A stretch of DNA of 64,000 nucleotides, taken from the NCBI GenBank assembly GCA_009859145.1, contig VRVR01000020.1, positions 186,001 to 250,000 on the forward strand, written 5' to 3'. The notes beneath the pieces are model-generated. The model was given only the letters and a program-made list of their open reading frames with translations, made no database searches and was not told where the DNA came from. Numbering within the stretch: position 1 is the stretch's first letter; the number at the start of each line of letters is the position of its first letter. Both the position numbers and the translations under genes were made by a program. This DNA comes from Andalucia godoyi (taxonomy: Eukaryota > Discoba > Jakobea > Jakobida > Andaluciidae). Below, piece after piece: positions 36,703 to 48,606 of this stretch.

Positions 36703-38909
36703 ATGCACTCTTCTTGGATTAAAGCGAACGTGGACAGAGTCCAGTCGGCTACCGGTTTGTGCCTGGACGAAACGAGTTGCTTCGTGAATCAACAGCCCGT
36801 CGTTCAGATTCTGTCGCGAACCTCCACCGGAGCATCCCAGTTCCGATCGCTGTATGCATTTTATTATATATACATATTTCATTTTTTTCCTCTTCCTCCT
36901 CCTCCTCCTTCTTCTTCTTCTGCTGCTGCTGCCTTTTCTGCCTTTTCTGCCTTCGACCCGCTCTGTTGTTGCGACCTGCGATGTGCAATAATCGTCATGC
37001 AACTCATATGCTTCCTTTCTGCTTCAGGTGTGTGATTTCAGACGGTCAAATGACATGGCCGCACGCATTTTTCATCGGAAATGAGAACCAAACCATCCAT
37101 GAATCGGATTGCCCTTGTACGGTGAAGCTTCAGAAGTTCAGAATCATGATGAACAAATCGTATGTGTGCTGTCGTCCTTCAAAATTGAAGCAAGTATTAA
37201 TTTACAGTCTCTGACTGACACCCCAACACCAATGCAGAAACGTCAGCGCGTGGATTATTGTACTATCTTGGAGGTTGATGTTCCCCAGCACATCCAAGCA
37301 ATGGCCAGATCGAAAGACCCCGTTCTCCCCTTCCGCATTTGAAGAGGATATCTTTCAAACGCAACCACCCGACGCACCAAAGAAACCACGCAGTGCTACG
37401 AGGGCTCTGGAACTGAGCACACCTCACGTGACCCCGTCGAAGCAGCCGGTGATGCAATACCGTGCAGTGTCGAATGCAAAGACCGGTGTCGTTCTTGAGG
37501 AATCATTCTACCGCTCGGCAACTCCCCAAAATGCTCGGAATTTTCAGCTCAGTACTTCCGAATTGTTTCCACTGAAAGCACTGACAGTCTTGACTCAACG
37601 ATTCTCGATCAAGGCTCGAATCATCAAAAAACTGCCGCTGCGAGAGTACACGAACGCCAAAGGACCAGGAAAACTGCAGTCTGTGATTCTCATGGATGCC
37701 GAGAACTCACAAATGCGCGCAACCTACTTTAACGCAGAGGTTGATCTGTTCGATGCTCTCTTGACGGAGGGCGCGGTTGTTACGATCGAGAACGGACGGG
37801 TGAAGACGGCAGATCCAAAGTATCAGCAACCAGGGTTACTGGACCAAGAGCTGACGCTCGGTAGAGACACCACAATTACAGTCATTCCAGATGACAGCAC
37901 CATCGCATTCTCAGCCGTCCGATACGTCGCGATAGAGAACCTGAGCAAAGTGATGGACTCGAATCCAAAAAGCAAGCCGGTAGTTTCAGTCATCGGGGTC
38001 GTTATTGCAACAACCGCTGCAGAGTCCGTGACAAGGAAGGACGGCTCGAAGGTGCTCAAGTACATATTCGAAATTGCGGATGAGTCGAAATGCTCTGTGC
38101 AAGCAACCGTCTGGAAAGATGAAACCGAGGAGCTGCTGTGGGTCCCTGTTGGATCCGTGCTGTCGCTTACCTCCGTTGTCGTCTCGCGATGGGATACCGT
38201 ATCCCTGGCAACATCAAAACAGTCTGACATCAGAGTTAACCCACAAGGTGCAGATGCAGAAAGCCTCCTGATCTGGTACAGATCATCCTTGCAGACGCAC
38301 GACATCCGAGAAATGATTTGCCGAATGACCAAAAAAGCTGCACCAACAGCCCTGCAATTGGGCCCTTACGAAACGCTGTTCGAAGCAACAAACGACGTCG
38401 CAGAAGCTGCACACCATTCGCCAGCAGAAGTCATGTTCACGCTCGACGCCATTGTATTCGTGATGCCAGATGGCGCACACCCAGTGGCCTACGAGGCCTG
38501 CGGATCCGAAAAATGCGGGAAGAAAATCGAGCGGAAAGAAGGAGGTCTTGTATTCTGCGGGAAATGCGGCAAGCAGCCAGATTCGATAGTTTACCGATTC
38601 CTCACATCCATTATTCTACGCGACATGTCAACAGAGAAACGAGTTTCTGTTTTGGGAGGCGTAGGGAAATGTCTGTTCGGCGACATGGAGGCAAACGAAG
38701 TGGAAGCCATGCGCCAACAGGATCTGGCGCAGTTCAGGCATGTCTGCATGGAGACAACAGGCCGCAGATTCCGCATGAAGTTGAAAGCAGAAAGACTTGT
38801 GGTGAACGGCGAGACGACATGCCGGATGACCGTTGTGGCGATACAGGACGTTGGATGGAAGCAGCGGTCTGACGAGATTTTGCCGAAACTCAAGGCAGAG
38901 TCTCTGTAG
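36703..38909 (+). CDS. RPA1: Replication protein A 70 kDa subunit (three exons)
   Basis: Exons 36703-36851, 37028-37159 and 37238-38909 join to 650 residues (human: 616). Introns of 176 and 78 bases start GTATGC and GTATGT. This is the large subunit of the single-strand DNA-binding heterotrimer. Exons 1-2 encode the N-terminal protein-interaction OB fold (FRSLCVISDGQMTWPHAFF across the first splice). Exon 3 holds DBD-A (RFSIKARIIKKLPLREYTNAKGPGKLQSV, MRATYFN), DBD-B (VSVIGVVIATTAAESVTRKDG), and DBD-C with its zinc finger (CGSEKCGKKIERKEGG then CGKCGK). Without the short exons the gene would wrongly appear to begin at exon 3. Its last 20 coding bases overlap the end of the convergent peroxin gene. 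Confidence 0.95.
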
Positions 38910-41510
38910 ACAAATTCTCTCTGGACATCTGATCCAACGAAGGCTCGCCAACAACCGGTGGGCTTTCTCCAATCATTTTGTTCGCAACTGCACTTGCGCC
39001 TGCAACTTCGCTCAACCCAGACTTCACGTTCGAGTCCGCTGTCTGCTCTTCCAACACTTCTACTCCGTTTGCCTGCTTGTCCAATTTCTTTCGTTCCCAG
39101 GGCTTCAATAAAGGTTTCTTATTCGGCAAAGATGCCTTTGCGCCCGCTTTCGGCTTATCGTCAATCTGCCGAATTCCAGGAGGCTGATGACCTTGCTGTA
39201 CCATGGACAGGACACTTATGAACTGCTCAGAGTAATTACCCTGCTGGAGAGGAGCGGCAGGCTGCACGCCGATGTCGATGCCCTGCGGCACCGATGGTGC
39301 ATCTGCCACGACGCCTGCACTCGAGGGATCCTCCGATTCCGAAACCCCGTTCTCTGCAGCGCGATCCTCCGTCACAAGCGAGTCAATCTCACGCATGAAC
39401 GCATCCTCATCGTCTATGACCTCCACATACTTTTTGTAGTATTTGACTTTGAGCTTCGTAAGCCAAGATGTCGCAGAGGCGGACACAGTGGTATAGTTCG
39501 GAGACGCCTTGAATTTCTCCACCCCATTGTTGAAACGAACATCGCTGCCAAAGTCATATGATAAAAAGCGATCTCTGAGTGAATCACCAACGATCACCCT
39601 GCGGCTCGCCTCTGTCGGCTGAGGAGCGAGTGGGGCAACCGCCTCAGTCACGATTTCGATTGAGGGCGCAGAAGACTGCGGGGCTTGACCGCCTTTCTGC
39701 ACGACCTGATTTCCCTGAAATGAAATCTCTCCCCTTGAAATTTGGCCAAAGAAATTCATTAGCTGCGAATTTTTCCACTTTGGATCGCTGCTGGACGATA
39801 TTGTTTGTTGAAGCGCAGTAGTGAAGTCTCGTGCAGCAGCGACGTCCTCCGATGTCTTTGGGACGCTGTCCGAGGCCAAATCACCTTGCTTTTCTTCAGC
39901 TTCCGACATTAAACGCTCGAACTCCCCTTGAGGGGTTGAAGCATCCTTGTCATCCGGCTTGGCATCCATGAACTGTTTTTCCCGCTCGACTTGGCGCTCC
40001 AGCCAGGTCTTCTCACCAAACGGCTCCACCGACATTCCCATAAACTGCTCCAGTGTCGGAAGGCTGTCAGGATCGAGGGACAAATCAAGAGAGTCAGACA
40101 TAGAGTCGGCTCGGTTGCTCGGCGATCCAACCGACAACACGTCGTCCGTTGATGGACTCTTGAACTCGGCGGGTTCTGCGGAAGGTGCGCTCGTCGATGT
40201 CGGTGTCGGTATCTGGCCACTGGGTCTGACTCTTCCCTTCAGCACATCATCAATCGAAGAAGCGGGAACAGATGGAATCGCCGGAGAGGGATCCTCATCG
40301 AACTTTTTCAGTTTCTTCTTCTTTTCAGCACCAATGCCAAGCGGTGCTTTCTCGCCGGGTGTGAAAGCAGACTCTGTCTTGTGGATTCCGTCACGCACGG
40401 CGGGATTCGGGGAGACAAACTCCGTTGCATAGGGTTCCGATCGAACCGCCGCTGGATTCTCGGAGTGCACGCTCGCATGATGGGGAGCAAGATTATAGTA
40501 GGCATTCTGTGCGGACGGAGCTCCTCTGTATGCGTACATCCAACTCTTCATTGCGTCCAGTTCCGAGCGCACGGATTGCAAAGCAGTCTCGTTATCCCTA
40601 AGCGTATTTTCCTCCGCCATGCCCGCATGATTAGAATATATTTTTTTCTTCATAATTCTTATTCGACCGGCAGCAGCCTGCGATCCAAATCGAGAATAAC
40701 AGACAAAAATTGAAACAATGTAGAAAGTCATACCTTCTCTGAACTGTGTCACGAAGACTTGAAATCTGTGAGCGACACTCTGTAATTTCAGACCGCAGAG
40801 AATGCAAATCTTGTCGCATCCGCAACATTTCATCCCGTACAAATTGTCTATGTGCAGAGCACGGTGCAAAACACGTTAATGAAATTTGCTTGAACTCAGC
40901 ACAATAATCAAGGAAAAGCGTGGACATACTCGGAAGCAGACGAGGAACTTGATGACTGCCGATGCAAATCGAACTGTCTATCCCTCATTGACTGCGAGAT
41001 GGTCTTGAGATCATCTAGCTGTCTCTTCAGAAACTCCACTTCGTATTTCATAGCATTGTTGGACTGCTCAATCGCGTCCTTCACACCGGACTTCAGCATC
41101 GCCAGGTCTTCTTGCATTTCAACTCTTACTCTCTCTCGATCTTCTCGAACAATTCGCTCCACTGACTTTGACACGCGATCTGGAGCACCCTCACCTCCAC
41201 CTGGACCTAGTTCATCTTCATTGCGTTCACCTTCCGTATGCAGTCCAGTGTTCAGATAACTCGCAACAACATCGACTAATCGTGTCTTTTTGATTCCTTG
41301 TCCAGCGGCATAGAAAAGAGATCCGCCCAGCAAGAACGACAGCCAATTAAACCCCGATGAGGGCACGGAAGACGAAGACGACGGTGACCTGGTGCTCGAC
41401 CTTACATCCGGCACATGCGAGAGCCATTGGTCATGGTCTCTCCTTTGCAAGTGTGCCTTTACGCGATTCAGCTCTGGAAATCCGGGAGGCAGCCCTTCCC
41501 GAAAGTCCAT
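38890..41510 (-). CDS. PEX14-like peroxisomal membrane protein (three exons)
   Basis: Exons 41510-40930, 40847-40734 and 40657-38890 join to 820 residues. Introns are 82 bases (GTATGT...CATAG) and 76 bases (GTATGA...ATAAG; this acceptor is the only one that keeps frame). A membrane segment (about residues 54-72, FNWLSFLLGGSLFYAAG) precedes a long coiled coil (about 110-270). A large disordered acidic region follows. The C-terminus has FISVLSMVQQGHQPPGIRQI and KPLLKPWERK, a signature I associate with PEX14 proteins, the docking factor for PEX5. The N-terminal Pex14 helical domain before the membrane segment is not recognisable: the first 50 residues (MDFREGLPPGFPELNRV) differ. Family call is moderate. 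Confidence 0.68.
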
Positions 41511-41636
41511 TCTCGCCTTCACTCTAACCGGTGATCGTGCGCTTCTCAACACCAAACCCGTGAAACGCTCTCCTTTCGTGTCCTCTCTTTTAAGTGCTCT
41601 CTCCGTGCATTGCGCATCGTGTTGAGGTTCTCCTTA

Positions 41637-42163
41637 GGGCACACCCATTTAAATGAACGCAAGGGGTTCCAGGAGCGAGAGGCGTGAAATGTCCGGCAGA
41701 ACCAGACATTTTCAATCGTTCATGAGTGCCTCACGCGAGGACTCCAGCTCGCTTGCACTGGGAATACCGCGTGGATTCCGGCACACACGTGATGAACGAC
41801 AAATCGTTCACCCAACTCAGGAGGGCAATCGTGCAGATCGGGATGGCGCAGCCGCTGTCGGAGCGCAACTTTCATCACCTGCACCATCGGGTTCTGAAAA
41901 TGTGCAAGTATGAAACCGACGGAGCAGACAAACCCGACAACGTGTGGCGAAGTGTGAGGAGGATGTGGTGCCAAATAAAAACGGTGAAATATCAAAATAC
42001 GAACGCAGCAGTGTTTTATTCAATATTTTATTTGACACAACGAAGTCCAAGGTGAAACGAGAGAAACGGAAAGGGGGAAAAGAGAGAAGCGGAAAGGGGG
42101 GGGGAAAGAAGAAAGGCTTGAAGAAATGCTGGGCTTTCCGAATTGAATTTTTATGGAAGCGCC
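41637..42163 (+). repeat. Dispersed repeat family 2, copy B (about 527 bases)
   Basis: Inverted relative to copy A at 25975-26494. It carries an extra purine insert (about 42081-42103, including a G run) and lacks copy A's tandem duplication. No target-site duplication is visible here. It lies in the divergent upstream region of the PEX14-like and GNL3-like genes. Confidence 0.82.
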
Positions 42164-42434
42164 GTAACTGTGTGCAACGAGGACTGATGCTTGGAGCTTG
42201 ATGCTACAGGAATCCATTATTTATGTATTTTTTCGCTCAATTTTTTTTTAAATAGACTTTTCAGTCTTTAGGCTTTTGGTGTTGCGTTTCTTTAATCAGC
42301 CATTTTTGTATTTGTGATTTTTCTTCTTTTGTTCGTTTTGTTTTGTTTTTGTTTTCCTTCTTGGACATATTACGTCACTACACGCACACAGAGTTACAAG
42401 TTGCAAGTCGCAGGAAAGTGAAAATCGAATCGTC

Positions 42435-44172
42435 ATGGTGAAGCCGAAGCGCCAGTCGAAGCGGGTGAGTTTGAAACAAAAGTACAAGATGGAGCGTAAA
42501 GTGAAGGAGCATCACAGAAAGCTCCGGAAGGAAGCCAAGAAGGCTGGGGCGAAGAAGAGTATGTTGCGTGTGGATGATTATATTTCTGTTGCGTGGCTTT
42601 AATTTTTGAGTTGGTCTTGTGTTCTTGTTGTGCTGACATGTTTATTCGGTTTTCCTCCTCTCTTTCTTATTATTCTTTTCGTTTTCATTTTTTATAGAGT
42701 GGACCAAGGATCCTGGTATTCCGAACTTGTTCCCGTTCAAGGAACAGCTCCTGCAACAGATTTCGGAAGAAAAGCGGTCGATTTTGGAGAGGAAACAACA
42801 GGAAAAGGAAGCTCGGAAGCGCGAAAGAAACTCGTCGATGACGCAGCTGCAGCAAATGCAGTTTGATGCGCAGAAGCGATCGAATGAGTATGATACTGCG
42901 AACAAGATGCTTGGAATCACGGAAGAGGGGTCGGGGCATATGACGATGCGCGCAGATGCAATGTCGCATGCTCAGCGTCGCGCTTATTTCCGTGAGTTCA
43001 ACAAGGTGATGGAGGAGTCTGATGTCATTATCGAGGTGCTGGATGCGCGTGATCCGCTTGGATGCAGAGCCCCGGACGTGGAAAGGATGATTCTTACCAA
43101 GGATCCGAACAAGAGAATCATATTGCTATTGAACAAGATCGATCTGGTTCCTCGTGAAATCGTTGAGAGATGGCTATCTGTGTTACGGAAGGAATTACCG
43201 GCCATTGCGTTCAAAGCATCGACTCAAAAGCAGGGACATATCAGCCATGCGTCCGCTGCGACGGGCTCGAGACATGTGGGCACATCGGAATGCCTGGGAG
43301 CAGACACGCTAATGCAGCTCTTGAAGAACTACTCGCGGTCGCAGCAAGTCAAAAAATCGATCACCGTCGGAATCATTGGCTTCCCGAATGTCGGAAAATC
43401 GTCGGTGATCAATTCTCTGAAGCGCGCCCGTGTGGCTGCTGTTGGAAACACCCCTGGTCTGACGAAGACCTCGCAGAACGTCAAGCTTGACAGCAACATC
43501 AATCTGATTGACTCGCCAGGTATCATCTTTTCTTCTGCGTCGCTGGATGCGGATGTTATTTTGAGAAACGCAGTCAAAGTTGAGCAGATTGAAGACCCTA
43601 CTCCGGCCATTGATGCAGTGTTGAACCGCTGCCGACGAGAGAAACTTATGGAACTCTACTCCATTCCGATGTTTGTCAACACGAATGAATTTCTTGCGCT
43701 CATCGCGAGGAAGAGAGGATATCTTAGAAAAGCTGGAGTTCCCGACTATGTCCGAGCCGGTCGCACCATTCTTGACGACTGGAACTCTGGAAAGATTCCG
43801 TTCTTCACCATTCCTCCTGACAACGCTGGTCTTGGTCTTGGTGGTGTTTCCACGTCGCTTTCTGCCACTGAAGATTCTCAGATTGTTGCGCAGTATGCGA
43901 AAGAGTTCGACATCGGCGCCCTGTTGGGTACGTTGGACGCCGCGGTTCACACCCTAAAGTCTGTATCGGATGTTGGTGCGCAGTACGTTGCCATGCAGCC
44001 TGGTAAGGCTGGCGATGCAGTGTTGTCGGAAGAGCAATTAGAAGAAGAGTCTGGTTCTGATGATGACGACTCTGATGATGATGACGACGACTCTGATGAC
44101 GATGTCGAAATGGAGGATGATGACGATGACGATGACGATGACATGGATGATGACGAGGAGGACGATCTGTAA
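42435..44172 (+). CDS. Nucleostemin/GNL3-type nucleolar GTPase (two exons)
   Basis: Exons 42435-42558 and 42698-44172 give 532 residues; the 139-base intron starts GTATGT and ends TATAG. This is a circularly permuted GTPase in 60S ribosome biogenesis. Exon 1 encodes the basic Grn1-type start (MVKPKRQSKRVSLKQKYKME). The splice yields KWTKDPGIPNLFPFKEQ. The GTPase motifs run G4 (LLLNKIDLVP), G5 (FKAST), G1 (GFPNVGKSS), G2 (GLTKTSQ) and G3 (DSPGI), the permuted order. The last 60 residues are almost all Asp, Glu and Ser. Fungal Grn1/Nug1 and animal GNL3/GNL3L share this plan; I cannot say which is closest. Confidence 0.94.
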
Positions 44173-44293
44173 TCTGCTCATGTACGTAAAATACAAAAAA
44201 AGAAAGAAGAAGAGCGATAGACTGAAAAGAAAACAAAATAAAACGGCAGAAAGGAGTCAAATTTCGATGTTCACAAAAAGTACACACAAACCA

Positions 44294-45595
44294 TTACGCA
44301 ATGACTCCTCGCTTGCGACCAATCTCGATGAAAGCGTCGACGCACTTGTTGACCTGCTCAGCAGAATGGGCTGCGGAAAGCTGAACACGGATACGAGCCT
44401 CGCCCTTCGGAACGACGGGGAACGAAAATCCAATGACATAGATGCCACGCTGCAGCATATCGTCCGAGAATTCGGAGGCTAGTCGAGCGTCACCGAGCCA
44501 GACAGGGGCGATGGGATGGAGGTCATTTCCAAGAATTCGGAAGCCTGCCGCCTTCATTCGGCTTCTGAAAATCTTTGTGTTCTCGTTCAAACGGTCCCGG
44601 AGCTCCGAAGTTGTGGACAGAAGGTCAAATACCTTGAGAGACGCTCCAACAACGGGCGGTGCAATGGAATTGGAGAACAAATACGGGCGTGCACGTTGCC
44701 TCAGGATGTCCACAATTTCCTTTTTAGCAGCAGTGTAGCCACCGGTCGCACCTCCGAGCGCCTTTCCAAGGGTCGAATTGATGATGTCGACACGGTCCTC
44801 CACACCAAAAAGCTCAGGGGTACCACGACCTGTTGACCCGAAAAAGCCTGTTGCATGACACTCATCAACGAACACTTTGGCGTCATACTTATCGGCAAGT
44901 CTGCAAATTTCGTCGAGAGGCGCAACAGATCCTTCCATGGAGAATGCGCCATCAGTGGCAATCAAACGAATTCGTGCGTCCTGCGATTCTTTCAGCTTTT
45001 CCTCCAAATCCTTCATATCCTTGGACTTGTACCTGAAACGTTTTGCCTTGCACAGCCGAATGCCGTCAATAATGGACGCATGGTTCAGCTCGTCGGAAAT
45101 GATTGCATCCTGGTCCGTCAACAGGGCCTCAAAGATCCCTGCATTGGCATCGAAGCACGAGGGGAACAGGATCGCATCCTCCTTCTTGTGGAATTGTGCA
45201 ATCCTCTGTTCAAGCTGCTTGTGGATATCCTGAGTTCCGCAGATAAATCGCACCGATGACAGTCCGAATCCATGAGAATCCAGCGTTTCATGCGCCGCTT
45301 TGATCACCTCCGGGTGGTTTGCAAGTCCAAGATAATTGTTGGCGCAGAAATTAAGCACTTGCGATCCAGTAGAAACTCCAATTTGTGCCTGCTGCGCACT
45401 CGTGATCACACGCTCTTTCTTGTACGTTCCCGCACTCTGAATCGATGCAAGCTCTGAATGAACTACAGATTCAAGCGACGGCTTTGCAGCAGCCGAAGCC
45501 GCAGATGATGATGATGATGACATTGTTCTCAAATTCAGATTGCGCAGAGGTTGAACAAGAAGATGAACCGAACGACGGCCAAACAGCATCGCCAT
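44294..45595 (-). CDS. Glycine C-acetyltransferase (2-amino-3-ketobutyrate CoA ligase), mitochondrial
   Basis: A 433-residue PLP enzyme of the alpha-oxoamine synthase family, which cleaves 2-amino-3-ketobutyrate with CoA to glycine and acetyl-CoA in threonine breakdown. Visible are [73 protein letters not shown] (PLP-binding Asp and His) and the Schiff-base Lys in [10 protein letters not shown]. The N-terminus ([24 protein letters not shown]) is Arg-rich and lacks acids, as expected for mitochondrial import. The ATG at 45595 is the first in frame. Convergent with the GNL3-type gene. Confidence 0.95.
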   Translation of the reverse strand: MAMLFGRRSVHLLVQPLRNLNLRTMSSSSSSAASAAAKPSLESVVHSELASIQSAGTYKKERVITSAQQAQIGVSTGSQVLNFCANNYLGLANHPEVIKAAHETLDSHGFGLSSVRFICGTQDIHKQLEQRIAQFHKKEDAILFPSCFDANAGIFEALLTDQDAIISDELNHASIIDGIRLCKAKRFRYKSKDMKDLEEKLKESQDARIRLIATDGAFSMEGSVAPLDEICRLADKYDAKVFVDECHATGFFGSTGRGTPELFGVEDRVDIINSTLGKALGGATGGYTAAKKEIVDILRQRARPYLFSNSIAPPVVGASLKVFDLLSTTSELRDRLNENTKIFRSRMKAAGFRILGNDLHPIAPVWLGDARLASEFSDDMLQRGIYVIGFSFPVVPKGEARIRVQLSAAHSAEQVNKCVDAFIEIGRKRGVIA

Positions 45596-45976
45596 GCAAT
45601 AGAATACCAACACAAAAATAATAATAATCAATAATAGCAGTAATAGCAGCAGCAGTTGCAGTAGTTGTAGCTGTAAAAAGCAGAATAGTAATAAATCATT
45701 GCAGTAAGATAAGAATGAAGCAGCAGAACGAAGAGAGCAGAAAGGACGGTCAGCGAGCCGACATGGATGGAGTCAAGCGGAGGCTCGGCAGCATCAATTG
45801 AGAGAAGACTGGAGACTTTCGCTCAAAGACTCAAACTCGCATTGCGGGAATTCCACCCCCAAAGAAACTACAAGCAGAAGTAATAGAGGCTTTTTTTTTT
45901 CATGGTTTTTAATTTTTTTTGGGTATCATTTCTTCGGTTTTGTTGCACGCGGTTGCATGAACGCAGAGACGACGGA
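45596..45976. other. Divergent promoter region
   Basis: Upstream DNA of glycine C-acetyltransferase (minus) and the DDX10-type helicase (plus). It holds AGCAGC/TAATAG short repeats near 45630-45700. The helicase frame is open back to an ATG at 45902, but that stretch (Phe-rich after a T run) is not helicase-like. Confidence 0.5.
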
Positions 45977-48400
45977 ATGAATTCGGGAAAAGACAGCAGT
46001 AGAAAGAGACCTAGGAGCAATCTGAAGGGGAGAAAGGAGAAGCCGACAGCCGAGCAGCAGAGTCGAAGCCGAAGTCAGAGTCAGCCGACGCGAAAGGAGA
46101 GTCGACGCAGCGAAATTGAACGGCTTCGGGGCCGAATAGAGTCTGAGAGCCCGCAAGAAGGCTCGGTTGTAGCGGCATCATCCTTGAAGAAGTTTACAGA
46201 GCTTCCACTGTCGGAACGGACGATGCAAGGGCTTGAGGAAGCTGGATACAAGACGCTGACGGATGTCCAGCGGATGGCGATTCCACATGCGCTTTGTGGG
46301 AGAGATGTTCTAGGAGCTGCAAAGACTGGGTCGGGAAAGACATTGGCGTTTGTGATTCCGCTGATTGAGAAGCTGTACAGGAATGAATGGACTGTGGAAG
46401 ACGGTCTTGGGGTTCTGGTGCTGACACCAACCCGTGAGCTGGCTCTGCAGATCTTTGAAGTGCTGCGGAAGGTCGGTAAACATCACTCGTTCTCAGCAGG
46501 TCTGGTGATTGGTGGTAAGAAAGTGGGCGAGGAGATGGAGAGAATTACAGGTATGAACATCTTGGTAGGAACACCGGGACGTGTTTTACAGCATTTGGAC
46601 CAGGCACCGGATTTTCGTGCAGACAACTTGCTGATGCTTGTCCTCGATGAAGCAGATCGCTGCTTGGATATGGGTTTCGCCAAGACGCTGAACGCCATTG
46701 TGGATCATCTTCCGCCGCCACCGCAACGCCAAACTTTGCTGTTCTCCGCAACCCAAACAAAGTCAGTGAAGGATTTGGCGCGCCTTTCGCTGTCCAAGCC
46801 AGAGTTCGTATCTGCGCACGCTGAAGACGAGTCCAGCACACCCCAGCATCTTGAGCAAGTGTATCTTGTTGTCAAGGCGGATCGCAAGCTAGATATCCTT
46901 TTCCAGTTTATCAAGTCACACGTGCAGCACAAGATGGTTGTCTTTTTGGCCACAACAAAGCAAGTTCGATTCTACGCCGATGCTCTCCAAAGGTTGAAAG
47001 TGGGCGCGCCGCTCTACGGCCTCACAGGGAAAATGAAGCAAATGAAGCGCTTGTCAGTGTTTGTGACATTTTCGGAACGCAAAAACGGAGTCTTGCTGTG
47101 CACCGATCTTGCAGCTCGAGGTCTCGATTTCCCATCGGTCGGCTGGGTGATTCAAGTCGACTGTCCAGACAGCGCAGCCACGTACATCCACCGCGTCGGT
47201 CGAACTGCTCGATATGTATCTTCTGGAAAGGCCGTGATGTTTTTGTGTCCTTCAGAGGAAGAAAAATTCGTGGAACACTTGAAAGATGCGAGAATTCCAA
47301 TCGAAAAGAAGGAGGTGAACCCCAACCAGCTGCTGCTGACGACGCAGAACAAACTCGTTGCACAGGCTATGGCTGATCCGGAATTCAAGCACTCGGCAGA
47401 AAAGGCGGTCATGTCGTATGTGCGCTCAGTGCATTTGGCGTCGGACAAGTCGGTCTTCATCCTTGAGAAGTATCCGTGGGCTAGCATTGCGCAGTCCTAC
47501 GGTCTTGGATCAATTCCGAAGATCAAAGTCCTCTCCAACAAGAAGAGAGACAGCAAGAATACCCCTTACGAGTTGTTAGAAATGCTTCGGCAGGAAGAGT
47601 CGGAAAAGAAAAAAGGAAAGAAAGGACATCAAGATGACTCGGACTCGGAAGACGAGGATGGTGCGATGTTGACTCTGGATCGGAAAATATTTCAACGGAA
47701 GGCTTCTGGAGTGCTGTCGTCCGAGTTCAGAAGGTTGCATGATGGCAGCGATGAGGACGATGGCGGAGACCTCCTGCAGCTGAAGAGAAAAGACCACGAT
47801 CTTGGAGATGGTGCCGGAGACGCATCCAACAACGTTCGAATCAAGCGCTTGAAAATCAAGAAGAATGGCGTCTCAAAGCAAATGCAAAAGAATCAGAAGA
47901 TCGTGTTTGACGAAGATGGAAATGTGGTCACTCCGTTTGAAACACTTTCGGAGTCGGCGACGGCGTTTGAACTCGAGGAAGAAGATGCCAGTGAAGACGA
48001 ATTTGATGAAAATCAACAGTCTCAATTCGCGTCTTCTGTTAAGAAGATGATGGGTGAAAAGGACAAGGAGGACAAGGAACGCGAACGCGAACGAGTCAAA
48101 GCAAAACACAAGAAGCAGAAGATGATGGACAAGGATCGTGAGGGGGACGATGATGACGAGGAGGCGGACGAGGATTCTGGAGTCAGACTGGCGTCCACTT
48201 CTGCAGGCGATGACGATGAAAGCGACGGCGAATTCAGCGACGCAACAAACGATTCCGACAGCGATTCCGAAGCGTCTTCGGAGTCAGAGGTTGACGATGA
48301 AATAACTGCTCGCCGAGCACCCGCTGCGAAACGTCGGCGAACAGATGATACAGACATGGAGAGCCGCGAGAAGATGGCACTGAAGGCTCTAGGCCTGTGA
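45977..48400 (+). CDS. DEAD-box RNA helicase, DDX10/Dbp4 type
   Basis: An 807-residue nucleolar helicase of early 18S rRNA processing. After a basic Ser/Arg-rich start come the Q-motif region (FTELPLSERTMQGLEEAGYKT), Walker A (AAKTGSGKT), PTRELA, the DEAD box (VLDEADRCLDMGF), SAT, and the C-terminal lobe (DLAARGLDF, HRVGRTAR). The following YVRSVHLASDKSVFILEKYPW and FAxxxGLGxxP-like part (IAQSYGLGSIPKIK) is typical of the DDX10/Dbp4 and DDX18 groups. The tail, about 280 residues, is Asp/Glu/Ser- and Lys-rich. I chose the ATG at 45977 over 45902. Convergent with the transporter gene. Confidence 0.93.
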   Translation: MNSGKDSSRKRPRSNLKGRKEKPTAEQQSRSRSQSQPTRKESRRSEIERLRGRIESESPQEGSVVAASSLKKFTELPLSERTMQGLEEAGYKTLTDVQRMAIPHALCGRDVLGAAKTGSGKTLAFVIPLIEKLYRNEWTVEDGLGVLVLTPTRELALQIFEVLRKVGKHHSFSAGLVIGGKKVGEEMERITGMNILVGTPGRVLQHLDQAPDFRADNLLMLVLDEADRCLDMGFAKTLNAIVDHLPPPPQRQTLLFSATQTKSVKDLARLSLSKPEFVSAHAEDESSTPQHLEQVYLVVKADRKLDILFQFIKSHVQHKMVVFLATTKQVRFYADALQRLKVGAPLYGLTGKMKQMKRLSVFVTFSERKNGVLLCTDLAARGLDFPSVGWVIQVDCPDSAATYIHRVGRTARYVSSGKAVMFLCPSEEEKFVEHLKDARIPIEKKEVNPNQLLLTTQNKLVAQAMADPEFKHSAEKAVMSYVRSVHLASDKSVFILEKYPWASIAQSYGLGSIPKIKVLSNKKRDSKNTPYELLEMLRQEESEKKKGKKGHQDDSDSEDEDGAMLTLDRKIFQRKASGVLSSEFRRLHDGSDEDDGGDLLQLKRKDHDLGDGAGDASNNVRIKRLKIKKNGVSKQMQKNQKIVFDEDGNVVTPFETLSESATAFELEEEDASEDEFDENQQSQFASSVKKMMGEKDKEDKERERERVKAKHKKQKMMDKDREGDDDDEEADEDSGVRLASTSAGDDDESDGEFSDATNDSDSDSEASSESEVDDEITARRAPAAKRRRTDDTDMESREKMALKALGL

Positions 48401-48606
48401 TGAATGTTGTTGGTTTTTCTTCTTCTCTCTGCGCAGCGTCAGGTTCATGTTATCGCTGTTGTGTTCATGAAAGACAATCGAGAATAAACAAGAATCAGGA
48501 TGCTTCACGAAATGTGCTTGCCTTCTATTCAATTTCATTGTAAAGTTATAACATAAATAAACAGATACATAATTAAGAAACACAACGAAGGCGCTTCCCC
48601 GCCAGT

